Shown here in pieces: positions 18,106-25,439 of a stretch of 32,519 bases of DNA; within the stretch, counting starts at the first letter, position 1, and each line of letters opens with the position of its first letter. The translations under genes and the position numbers were made by a program. The notes beneath the pieces are model-generated. The model worked only from the letters and a program-made list of their open reading frames with translations, was not told the DNA's origin and made no database searches. The stretch is from Bacteroidota bacterium (GTDB taxonomy: Bacteria > Bacteroidota > Ignavibacteria > UBA10030 > SZUA-254): contig JASEHD010000019.1 of NCBI GenBank assembly GCA_030019075.1, positions 1 to 32,519 on the forward strand, written 5' to 3'.

Positions 18106-18855
18106 ATGATTTTGATAATTCCATCTATTGAGATAAAGAACGGAAGATGTGCAATAGACATCGAAGGGACAAACGGGTTTACATATAGCAAAGTTCCAAT
18201 TGAAATCGCAAAATTATGGCGGAAAGAAAATGCAAAATCTATTCATGTTACAGATCTTGATGGCGTAAAACAAGGTCGTCCAGTCAATTTCGGTATTATC
18301 ACACAAATATTAAAGAGTGTTGACATTCCAATTGAGCTTGGCGGCGGACTACGCACTTTTCAAAACGTGAAGGATGCCTTCAAAAATGGTATATATCGTG
18401 TAGTTATTGGTACAATGTTCATTGAAAATCCTGATGAAGCAAAACGCTCGCTTGATGTTTATGGGCCAAATAAAATTGCGCTGGCAATCGACGTTAATAA
18501 TTATCACATAACAGTAAAAGGCGGGGAAGATGGAGGCATATCACCTTTATCGGCAGCATTGAATGCTTATCAACTCGGCTTTCAGCGAGTAATCTATACC
18601 GACATACTAACAGACGGTGCAGCCAGAATGCCTAATTTTAAGGCAGTTGAATTGCTTGCAAAAAATTCAAATTTGCGTATCACTGTCTCGGGCGGAATTG
18701 GAGGACTCGATCATTTATTAAAGCTTCAAGAATTAGAGCCGTTTGGTGTGGATTCTGTAATTATTGGACGTGCATTATATGAAAATCGATTTCCTTGTCA
18801 GCAATTATGGCGAATGTGCGAAGCAGGCAACTATCCATACACAGCAAAAATTTAA
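18106..18855 (+). CDS. HisA-like TIM-barrel protein with altered active site
   Basis: This 249-residue (beta/alpha)8 barrel clearly belongs to the HisA/HisF family: HVTDLDGVKQGRPVN, ELGGGLRT, VIGTMFIENP, IYTDILTDGA, VSGGIGG and VIIGRALYE match HisA strand ends, including both phosphate-binding halves. It departs from HisA at key points. The catalytic Asp of the first strand (IPAID in HisA) is Glu9 (IPSIE), the nearby DGKCVRL is NGRCAID, and the KGW tryptophan is KGG (Gly140). The second catalytic Asp (D129, AIDV) is kept. No other his gene is near; it lies 1 base before a PfkB-like kinase and heads the dap operon. It may isomerise another phosphosugar or be a diverged HisA; both are guesses. 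Confidence 0.85.
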   Translation: MILIIPSIEIKNGRCAIDIEGTNGFTYSKVPIEIAKLWRKENAKSIHVTDLDGVKQGRPVNFGIITQILKSVDIPIELGGGLRTFQNVKDAFKNGIYRVVIGTMFIENPDEAKRSLDVYGPNKIALAIDVNNYHITVKGGEDGGISPLSAALNAYQLGFQRVIYTDILTDGAARMPNFKAVELLAKNSNLRITVSGGIGGLDHLLKLQELEPFGVDSVIIGRALYENRFPCQQLWRMCEAGNYPYTAKI

Positions 18856-18856
18856 T

Positions 18857-19795
18857 ATGACTATTACTGTCATAGGACATCTTTGTTTAGATGTTATTGA
18901 AAATCCCGACGGAAGTGAGATACAAAGTTATGGTGGAATATTTTTTACACTTGCTGCGTTGGCAAATTTGCTGGAGGACGAAGATAAAATCTTCCCGGTT
19001 TTCGGTGTTGGAAAAAATGATTATGACAACCTTCTGGAACGACTAACTATTTATCCGAATATTGATGTTTCCGGGATTTTCAAATTCAGTGGTCCTACAA
19101 ACCACGTCAGGTTAACGTATCGAAATAGAGAAAAACGTGTGGAGTGTTCTCGAAATATTTCCGAGCCGATTGCATGGAAACGCATACGCCCATATATAGA
19201 TTCTGAAATGATTTTAATAAATATGATTTCAGGTTTCGATATCACTTTGGAAACTTTTGACGAGATTCGGATGGAGGCGCGAGAGAAGAATCAAGAAATT
19301 TATCTCGATGTGCATTGTTTAGTTTGCGGCATCAATAATGATTTCACAAGATTTTATCATCCAATCGATACTTGGCGGCGATGGCTCTTCATGCTGCATG
19401 GTGTACAAATGAATGAGGAAGAAGCAAAATCAATCAGCATCGAACAACTTGATGAGTCTGCGCTCAGTCAGCACATACTTGCTCTGAACACAAAAGCTTT
19501 GCATATTACACGTGGTGAGAATGGCAGTACGGTATTTATTAATAATCACAAACAGGTAAAACGATTTGATATACCTGCTGTAAAATCAGAAAATGTGATT
19601 GATACCACGGGGTGTGGCGATGTCTTCGCGGCAGCATACTGTGCGCATTATATGAAAACGAAAAATATAATTTTATCGACAGAATTTGCCAACCGTGTTG
19701 CATCATACAATGCCCAGCTCCCCGGCTCGATTAATATCGATCAACTTTCGAAGTTTCGCTTAAGAAAGATTAACGAGAAGGAGAAAATATTATGA
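18857..19795 (+). CDS. PfkB (ribokinase) family carbohydrate kinase
   Basis: This is a 312-residue kinase. The start MTITVIGHLCLD lies 1 base after the HisA-like stop; an upstream in-frame extension only overlaps that gene and is rejected. The N-terminal VIGHLCLDVIE and YGGIFFTLAALANLL correspond to the PfkB substrate-binding region. The C-terminal signature reads DTTGCGDVFAAAY and contains the catalytic Asp; Cys replaces the usual Ala. LHITRGENGSTVF is the usual strand before the ATP site. Its stop overlaps the dapB ATG (ATGA). The substrate is unknown; the strict pairing with the HisA-like protein suggests they act on related sugars. Confidence 0.9.
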   Translation: MTITVIGHLCLDVIENPDGSEIQSYGGIFFTLAALANLLEDEDKIFPVFGVGKNDYDNLLERLTIYPNIDVSGIFKFSGPTNHVRLTYRNREKRVECSRNISEPIAWKRIRPYIDSEMILINMISGFDITLETFDEIRMEAREKNQEIYLDVHCLVCGINNDFTRFYHPIDTWRRWLFMLHGVQMNEEEAKSISIEQLDESALSQHILALNTKALHITRGENGSTVFINNHKQVKRFDIPAVKSENVIDTTGCGDVFAAAYCAHYMKTKNIILSTEFANRVASYNAQLPGSINIDQLSKFRLRKINEKEKIL

Positions 19796-20529
19796 ATATT
19801 GCATTAGTTGGTTATGGTAAGATGGGAAAAGAAGTCGAGCGCGTTGCACCTGAGAAGAACATCAAGATTAAACAAATTTTCACTCTTGAGAACAACCTCC
19901 GTGCTATGGGCATCACTAAACAATCGCTAAAAGATGTCGATGTGTGCATAGATTTCTCAACACCGACCGCTGTTATTGAAAACATCAAAGTTGTTGCTGA
20001 TTGTGGAAAAAATATCGTCGTTGGTACAACGGGATGGTACGATAAACTGAAGGAGATTGAGAAGATAGTGAAGGATGCGAACATAGGATTGCTCTATTCC
20101 CCAAATTTTTCGCTCGGAATGAACATTTTTTTTCAGATGATATCGTCTACTGCAAATGTTTTTAACAGATTCGATTGCTATGATATCTCAATTCACGAGA
20201 CTCACCATAAAGGAAAAGTTGACAGCCCGAGCGGCACAGCCCTTACGATGGGACAAATTATCCTCAAGCACATCCGACGAAAAAAAGAAATGCTTCTCGA
20301 AACTTCTCACAAAGAAATCAAACCGTCGCAGCTTCATGTTACCTCAACGCGAGTTGGAAATGTAATCGGAGTACATCGGCTTTTATTCGATTCGGAAGGT
20401 GATTCGATTGAATTGGTTCATTCGGCAAAGAACCGAACCAGTTTCGCAATAGGGGTATTGCTTGCCGCCGAATGGCTGAAAGGCAAGAAAGGGATCTTCA
20501 CGATGAAGGATGTTATAACTTCAATTTAA
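19792..20529 (+). CDS. dapB: 4-hydroxy-tetrahydrodipicolinate reductase
   Basis: This 245-residue enzyme uses NAD(P)H to reduce the DapA product to tetrahydrodipicolinate in lysine and diaminopimelate synthesis. The N-terminal dinucleotide motif VGYGKMG, the VGTTGWY strand, the NFSLGMN loop, and the signature ETHHKGKVDSPSGTAL with catalytic His and Lys are intact. It overlaps pfkB by ATGA and dapA follows after 6 bases. The order dapB-dapA-dapD is unbroken. Confidence 0.97.
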   Translation: MNIALVGYGKMGKEVERVAPEKNIKIKQIFTLENNLRAMGITKQSLKDVDVCIDFSTPTAVIENIKVVADCGKNIVVGTTGWYDKLKEIEKIVKDANIGLLYSPNFSLGMNIFFQMISSTANVFNRFDCYDISIHETHHKGKVDSPSGTALTMGQIILKHIRRKKEMLLETSHKEIKPSQLHVTSTRVGNVIGVHRLLFDSEGDSIELVHSAKNRTSFAIGVLLAAEWLKGKKGIFTMKDVITSI

Positions 20530-20535
20530 ATTTAT

Positions 20536-21429
20536 ATGAAACGAAATTTATTATTTAAAGGAACAGGTACAGCTCTCGTAACACCATTCACGCTTAAAGG
20601 TGAGGTTGACGAAGCCACTCTCAGGAAACTTGTCGAGTTTCAGATCAAAGGCGGTGTAGAAGCAATCCTTCCAACAGGAACAACTGGTGAAAGCGTCACG
20701 CTCACAGATGAGGAACAGACGCGGGTTGTCTCTATCGTTGTCAGGCAAGCAAAAGGTCGCGTGAAAGTAATCGCTGGCGCAGGAAGTAACTCCACAAGTA
20801 AAGCAATTGAACACTCGAAACATGTGTTAGACGCTGGAGCTGATGCAATCCTCTCAGTCGCACCATACTACAATAAACCAACACAAGAAGGATTCTATGG
20901 GCATTATGCTGCAATCGCATCCGAGATTGATGCACCGATTGTTGTGTACAATGTTCCGGGTAGAACTTCCAGTAACATTGAAGCCGCAACAACACTCCGG
21001 CTGACAGAAGAATTTCCGAATATTGCCGGAATCAAGGAAGCATCGGGAAATTTCGGACAGATTATGGAAATTCTACACCATAGACCTAACGGATTTGGAG
21101 TTTGGTCGGGTGATGATGCCATTACGCTTTCCCTGATAGCACTTGGAGCAGATGGGGTTGTTTCTGTTGTTGCAAACGAGACACCTAAGCTTTTTTCTGA
21201 TATGGTACGATTGTGCTTGAAAGGAAATTTCTCTCAGGCATCCAAAATCCACTATAAACTTCTGGATTTGATGAATTTTAATTTTGTTGAATCAAATCCG
21301 ATTCCTGTAAAAGCAATCCTTGCACAAATGGGAATGATTAAAGAACAATATCGATTACCGCTTGTTCCGCTCAGTCGTAACCTTAGACCGAAAATGCAAA
21401 CGATACTGAAAGAATTAGGGCTGATATGA
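20536..21429 (+). CDS. dapA: 4-hydroxy-tetrahydrodipicolinate synthase
   Basis: This 297-residue class I aldolase condenses pyruvate with aspartate semialdehyde. The TGTTGES substrate loop, the catalytic Tyr in [10 protein letters not shown] and the Schiff-base Lys in [10 protein letters not shown] are present, and the C-terminal helical region is complete. The last codons overlap the dapD start by ATGA. Confidence 0.97.
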   Translation: MKRNLLFKGTGTALVTPFTLKGEVDEATLRKLVEFQIKGGVEAILPTGTTGESVTLTDEEQTRVVSIVVRQAKGRVKVIAGAGSNSTSKAIEHSKHVLDAGADAILSVAPYYNKPTQEGFYGHYAAIASEIDAPIVVYNVPGRTSSNIEAATTLRLTEEFPNIAGIKEASGNFGQIMEILHHRPNGFGVWSGDDAITLSLIALGADGVVSVVANETPKLFSDMVRLCLKGNFSQASKIHYKLLDLMNFNFVESNPIPVKAILAQMGMIKEQYRLPLVPLSRNLRPKMQTILKELGLI

Positions 21430-22259
21430 TTCTCCAGCAAATCATCGAACAATTATATGACAAACCGATCGAAAAAATTGATCGGGATGATGCTCTTCAG
21501 GTAATCGAACAACTAAAAACCGTATTGAATCAGGGCGATGCCCGGGCGGCAGATAATTATTGCGGCTCATGGCGAGTCAATGATTGGGTGAAAAAAGGAA
21601 TTTTGCTCGCTTTTCGTTTTGGTGTGCTAAACATGGTTTCAAAAAACGATGTGTTTAATTTTTTTGATAAAGATACGATGGGTGTGCGGCAATTCTCGGT
21701 TGATGATGGAGTACGAATTGTTCCAGGCGGCAGCGTTGTACGCGATGGTGCATTCGTTGCAAACGGCGTTGTGATAATGCCCCCATCGTATGTGAATATC
21801 GGTGCCTACGTGGATGAAGGAACAATGATCGACTCTCATGCGCTTGTTGGAACGTGTGCGCAAATCGGCAAGCGAGTACATATTAGCGCCGCGACACAAA
21901 TTGGTGGTGTGTTGGAACCGATTGGTTCTTTACCTGTAATCGTTGAAGATGATGTTTTCATCGGCGGCAATTGCGGAATTTATGAAGGTGCTATCCTAAA
22001 AAATCGGTCGGTTATCGGTGCCGGCGTCATACTCACCGGTTCTACACCTGTTTACGATCTCGTGAAGAAAACTATTTATAAAAAATCTTCTAAAGCCCCG
22101 CTTGAAATTCCTGAGGGAGCCGTTGTGGTCCCGGGCAGTCGGCAAATCTCCGATACCTTTTCAAAAGAACATGGGCTTTCAATGTATACACCCATCATTA
22201 TCAAATACCGCGACGAAAAAACATCTACCTCCGTTATTCTTGAAGAAAGCTTACGTTAA
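21426..22259 (+). CDS. dapD: Tetrahydrodipicolinate N-succinyltransferase
   Basis: This 277-residue left-handed beta-helix transferase uses succinyl-CoA. After an N-terminal helical domain (1-100) there are hexapeptide repeats (about 105-220: [53 protein letters not shown]). [17 protein letters not shown] is typical of DapD. Its presence shows that this organism uses the succinylase branch rather than the DapL aminotransferase shortcut. dapC and dapE must lie elsewhere. Confidence 0.96.
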   Translation: MILQQIIEQLYDKPIEKIDRDDALQVIEQLKTVLNQGDARAADNYCGSWRVNDWVKKGILLAFRFGVLNMVSKNDVFNFFDKDTMGVRQFSVDDGVRIVPGGSVVRDGAFVANGVVIMPPSYVNIGAYVDEGTMIDSHALVGTCAQIGKRVHISAATQIGGVLEPIGSLPVIVEDDVFIGGNCGIYEGAILKNRSVIGAGVILTGSTPVYDLVKKTIYKKSSKAPLEIPEGAVVVPGSRQISDTFSKEHGLSMYTPIIIKYRDEKTSTSVILEESLR

Positions 22260-22261
22260 CA

Positions 22262-23194
22262 ATGAAGCGCATCCTCATCACGGGAAGCAACGGTTTGTTA
22301 GGACAAAAAACAGTCGAGCTTCTTTCAAGAACTAACTATCCTCTGCTAACTACCTCGCTGGAAGAGCGGTCAGTCTTCGACCAAGAAATAATTCCTTACC
22401 GTCAGCTTGATCTCACACGACGTCAAGAAGTCAGAAAACTCGTTGACGAATTCGAGCCGAACGTTATTGTACATACAGCAGCGGTAACCGACGTCGATCT
22501 GTGTGAAAAAGAACGTGGACTTGCATGGCAGGTGAATGTCGGAAGTGTTGAAAATCTAATCTACGCTGCGAAGCTCGTTGGCTCACAGATTATTCACCTC
22601 TCAACAGATTATGTATTTGATGGCTCCTATGGTCCTTACACCGAGCTTGATCGCCCGAATCCAATTAGCTACTATGGTCGAACCAAATTAGCAAGCGAAA
22701 ACATTTTAGCCACGAGCGGTATCCCCGTAACAATTATTCGAACGATGGTTCTGTACGGCTTTGGATTTAATGTTAAAATAAATTTCGCATTATGGCTTTA
22801 TAAAAATTTAAATGAAAAAAAACAAATCAGTGTCGTAGATGATCAATTTGGTAATCCTACGCTTGCAGATGATCTCGCCTACGCAATTTTAAAAATCATC
22901 GAACTTGAAAAAGTCGGTGTGTACCACATAGCGGGTGCCGAGATGGTTAGTAGGTATGATTTTGCCCTGACACTTGCTAACATTTTCAATTTCAATAAGA
23001 AATTGATTGCACCTGTGAAATCAACAATTTTTAAACAGCCGGCACCCCGCCCATTAAAATCAGGATTGATTACACTAAAGGCACAAACGGAGCTGGGATT
23101 AAAAATGTCGGGCGTTTCTCATGGATTGACAGTCTTTAAAAATCAATTAGAAGCTTTTAGTAATCAGCCCGAAACAAACAAAAATCCGAAATAA
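22262..23194 (+). CDS. RmlD-like NAD(P)-dependent sugar-nucleotide reductase
   Basis: This is a 310-residue extended short-chain dehydrogenase. It has the nucleotide motif GSNGLLGQ, HTAAVTDVDLCEKE, the catalytic Thr/Tyr/Lys region LSTDYVFDGSYGPYTE, and YYGRTKLASE. The pattern matches dTDP-4-dehydrorhamnose reductase (RmlD) best. It starts 2 bases after dapD, and no rhamnose pathway genes lie nearby, so the exact substrate is open. The C-terminal tail is Asn/Lys-rich. Confidence 0.88.
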   Translation: MKRILITGSNGLLGQKTVELLSRTNYPLLTTSLEERSVFDQEIIPYRQLDLTRRQEVRKLVDEFEPNVIVHTAAVTDVDLCEKERGLAWQVNVGSVENLIYAAKLVGSQIIHLSTDYVFDGSYGPYTELDRPNPISYYGRTKLASENILATSGIPVTIIRTMVLYGFGFNVKINFALWLYKNLNEKKQISVVDDQFGNPTLADDLAYAILKIIELEKVGVYHIAGAEMVSRYDFALTLANIFNFNKKLIAPVKSTIFKQPAPRPLKSGLITLKAQTELGLKMSGVSHGLTVFKNQLEAFSNQPETNKNPK

Positions 23195-23208
23195 GGAAGC
23201 TTAGTTAT

Positions 23209-24474
23209 ATGTTAGATATAAAATTCATTCGTGAACATCCAGAATTAGTGAAAGACGGCATCCGCAAAAAAGGTGCTGAAGATAATATTGATGAAGTTAT
23301 AAAACTCGATGCTCAGCGGCGAGATCTTCTTCAACGAGTTGAAGTATTGAAGAACAAACGCAATGTCGTTTCGGAAGAAATCGGAAAGTTAAAGAGGGAC
23401 AAGAAAGATGCCTCCGTATCCATAGCACAAATGGATGAAGTGAAGATACAGATTAAATCGCTCGACGATCAAATCGCAGAAAATGAAAAAAACCTGAACC
23501 AATTATTGCTAACCATTCCAAACATTCCCCATCCTTCTGTGCCCGGAGGTAGAATGCCCGTTGATAATCAGGAGATTGCAAAATGGGGCGAGCCGCCGGT
23601 GATCGACTTCAAACCCAAACCTCACTGGGAGATCGCTCAAGAACTTGATATAATAGATTTTGAGCGCGGTGTGAAAATAACGGGGGCAGGATTTCCACTT
23701 TACAAAGGGAAAGGCGCACAACTTCAACGAGCTCTTATCAACTTCTTCCTTGATGAAGCTTTAAAAAGAGGATATAAGGAAGTTCAGCCGCCGCTTATGG
23801 TTAACGCTGAAAGCGCTACCGGCACAGGGCAGCTTCCCGATAAAGAAGATTTGATGTATGTTGCAACCAAAGATGATCTTTATCTTGTTCCAACTGCCGA
23901 AGTACCGGTTACGAACATTCACCGCAATGAAATTTTAAAAGAGGATCAACTTCCAATAAAGTATTGTGCATATACACCCTGTTTCCGGCGCGAAGCCGGA
24001 TCGTACGGTAAGGATGTACGCGGATTAAATCGCCTTCATCAATTTGACAAAGTTGAACTTGTAAAGTTTGTACACCCGGGACTTTCTTATAACGAACTTG
24101 AAGGGCTGCGTGAAGACGCCGAGTTGCTTCTCCAGAAGTTAAGTTTGCATTACCACACGCTTCTCATGTGTGCTGGTGACATGGGTTTCACTCAATCAAA
24201 GAAATATGATCTCGAAGTTTGGTCGATTGGACAGCAGCGCTGGCTCGAGGTTTCGTCAATCAGCATTTTTGAAGCGTTCCAATCGCGGCGAATGAACATC
24301 CGCTTCCGACCGCGGGGTGAGGGGAAACCAGAGTTTGTTCATACTTTAAATGGTTCGGGCTTAGCGCTTCCGCGAGTTGTTGCGGCTATACTTGAACATT
24401 ACCAGACACCCGAAGGGAAAGTGATTGTACCGAAAGTTTTGCATAAGTATACAGGATTTGAAGTAATTGGATAA
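23209..24474 (+). CDS. serS: Seryl-tRNA synthetase
   Basis: This is a 421-residue class II synthetase. The N-terminal coiled-coil tRNA arm covers about 28-100. The catalytic domain shows TGTGQLPDKEDLMY, the TAEVPVTNIH serine site, motif 2 FRREAGSYGKDVRGL with LHQFDKVEL, and motif 3 [20 protein letters not shown]. The last 49 codons (from about 24325) have a diverged second copy 550 bases downstream, after the DUF2283 module. The present gene is intact. It ends the dap operon. Confidence 0.97.
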   Translation: MLDIKFIREHPELVKDGIRKKGAEDNIDEVIKLDAQRRDLLQRVEVLKNKRNVVSEEIGKLKRDKKDASVSIAQMDEVKIQIKSLDDQIAENEKNLNQLLLTIPNIPHPSVPGGRMPVDNQEIAKWGEPPVIDFKPKPHWEIAQELDIIDFERGVKITGAGFPLYKGKGAQLQRALINFFLDEALKRGYKEVQPPLMVNAESATGTGQLPDKEDLMYVATKDDLYLVPTAEVPVTNIHRNEILKEDQLPIKYCAYTPCFRREAGSYGKDVRGLNRLHQFDKVELVKFVHPGLSYNELEGLREDAELLLQKLSLHYHTLLMCAGDMGFTQSKKYDLEVWSIGQQRWLEVSSISIFEAFQSRRMNIRFRPRGEGKPEFVHTLNGSGLALPRVVAAILEHYQTPEGKVIVPKVLHKYTGFEVIG

Positions 24475-24492
24475 GTTTGATCAAGTAGTCTC

Positions 24493-24525
24493 TAACGAGA
24501 TTGTGTTTTTAAGCGGTTCTCGTTA
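24493..24525. repeat. Hairpin after serS (8-bp perfect inverted repeat)
   Basis: TAACGAGA (24493-24500) and TCTCGTTA (24518-24525) are perfect inverted copies around a 17-base loop. No T run follows, so it is not a standard terminator. The right part (AAGCGGT followed by a CGTTACATTATA stretch) resembles a sequence at 31103-31121. It may be the left boundary of the inserted small-gene module. Confidence 0.45.
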
Positions 24526-24557
24526 CATTATAACAGTGTGAGCATTATAAGCTAGAG

Positions 24558-24803
24558 ATGGAATATAAATTCACAGCGTATTTTGAGAACGAAGTCTTGC
24601 GAAAGCGCCCTTATCTCAAGAAAGAGTGGTGCATTCATGTTGTTGAGAATCCAATTCGTGTAGAAGCACAGGATGATAACCGATTTCGATTCTGGGGAAA
24701 AATACCCGAGCTGGGGAATAAAGTAATTAGAGTTGTAACGCTCAAAGATAAAATAACTATTCATAACGGATTTATTGATAGAGGATTTAAACATGAAACT
24801 TAA
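24558..24803 (+). CDS. Small protein paired with DUF2283, possible toxin-like
   Basis: This is an 81-residue protein beginning MEYKFTAYFENEVLRKRPYL. It has a helical N-terminal half, then beta strands with RFRFWGKIPELGNKVIRVV and TIHNGFIDRGFK. I recognise it as the type of small protein that recurs directly before DUF2283 genes; it resembles DUF4258-like or RelE/BrnT-like folds in size and strand pattern, but no catalytic residue can be assigned. It overlaps the next gene by 11 bases. Whether it is a toxin is inference. Confidence 0.7.
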   Translation: MEYKFTAYFENEVLRKRPYLKKEWCIHVVENPIRVEAQDDNRFRFWGKIPELGNKVIRVVTLKDKITIHNGFIDRGFKHET

Positions 24804-25011
24804 ATATTATCCAGACACAGATTCTTTATATATTGATCTGTCTTCGAAACCAAGCGTTGAGAGCCGTGAAATTTCAAAGGGTGTAGTGGTTGATTATGAT
24901 GATAAGGGCAATATCGTCGGACTTGACATTGATAATGCAAGCCGCATATTGGACCTCAAGCAATTGGTTTTAAGTAAGCTTCCCATTGAGGAACAAATCC
25001 TCACCGTATGA
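24793..25011 (+). CDS. DUF2283 domain protein
   Basis: This is a 72-residue protein starting at MKLKYYPDTDSLYIDLS, the hallmark of DUF2283. VVVDYDDKGNIVGLDIDNAS matches the second conserved block. Six codons of in-frame upstream sequence are rejected because the family begins at MKLKYY. The ATG lies inside the end of the preceding small gene. In this family such two-gene units are common and resemble toxin-antitoxin pairs; this protein would be the antitoxin-like partner. No DNA-binding motif is visible. Confidence 0.82.
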   Translation: MKLKYYPDTDSLYIDLSSKPSVESREISKGVVVDYDDKGNIVGLDIDNASRILDLKQLVLSKLPIEEQILTV

Positions 25012-25026
25012 TAAGATGCGAACTGA

Positions 25027-25176
25027 AAACCGGAATTTGTTCATACTCTCAACAGCTCAGCGCTTGCCCTGCCGCGTGTAGTTGCGGCACTCATAGAGCA
25101 TTACCAAACGCCGGAAGGAAAAGTTGTTGTGCCGAAAGTTTTACATAAGTATACGTGGTTTGAAGTAATTGGATAA
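25027..25176 (+). pseudogene. Decayed copy of the serS 3' end (last 49 codons)
   Basis: Translated from 25027, the sequence reads [20 protein letters not shown] and continues to a stop at 25174-25176. 43 of 49 residues equal the C-terminus of the intact SerS. Most base differences are silent, so the copy diverged while still coding. Motif 3 is now damaged (GSG became SSA) and a stop (TGA) directly precedes the fragment. There is no start codon or promoter. The copy lies just downstream of the DUF2283 module. Confidence 0.88.
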
Positions 25177-25250
25177 TCAAACTTGCAGGGAATGGTAGAG
25201 AACTGAGGTTTCAATATTCAAGTTGCATGATTCTGGTTTTTATACAAAGA

Positions 25251-25299
25251 AGAACTCCGATTTCTGGTTCGTTCTATCATTGAAAGAAATCAGAGTTCT
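25251..25299. repeat. Imperfect inverted repeat, 14-bp arms
   Basis: The arms AGAACTCCGATTTC (25251-25264) and GAAATCAGAGTTCT (25286-25299) pair at 13 of 14 positions around a 21-base loop. They lie in the 263-base gap between the serS remnant and the ABC exporter gene. No T run follows. The rest of 25177-25357 shows no gene that I can support. Confidence 0.5.
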
Positions 25300-25357
25300 A
25301 CAACCCGAAACTCCCGCCAAGAATTTAATGTTATAGTTTCGTATCTTATTCATACCC

Positions 25358-25425
25358 GTCATTCCAAACTTGGTTCGGAATCTATTCATGGCTAACCAGA
25401 GACCCTGAAACAAGTTCAGGGTGAC
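25358..25425. repeat. Short interspersed inverted-repeat element with GTCA/TGAC ends
   Basis: The element begins GTCATTCCAAACTTGG and ends CAAGTTCAGGGTGAC. Its two ends are imperfect inverted copies (about 26 bases each) around a short centre. The form matches small non-coding palindromic repeats scattered in many Bacteroidota-like genomes. It ends 15 bases before the ABC exporter ATG, so it forms that gene's immediate leader. Confidence 0.65.
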
Positions 25426-25439
25426 GGCAAGATAAATTT

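Noticed and set aside
18764-18856. N-terminal extension of the PfkB-like gene by 31 codons
   Set aside because: The extension overlaps the end of the HisA-like gene and has no family similarity; the MTITVIGHLCLD start fits PfkB proteins.
24493-24534. Integron attC-like site before the small gene pair
   Set aside because: TAACGAGA/TCTCGTTA and AAGCGG recall attC arms, but the whole structure is only 33 bases, the inner arms do not pair, and the GTTRRRY core is not matched.
25027-25176. A separate small expressed gene
   Set aside because: It has no start codon, is directly preceded by a stop, and equals the C-terminus of SerS.
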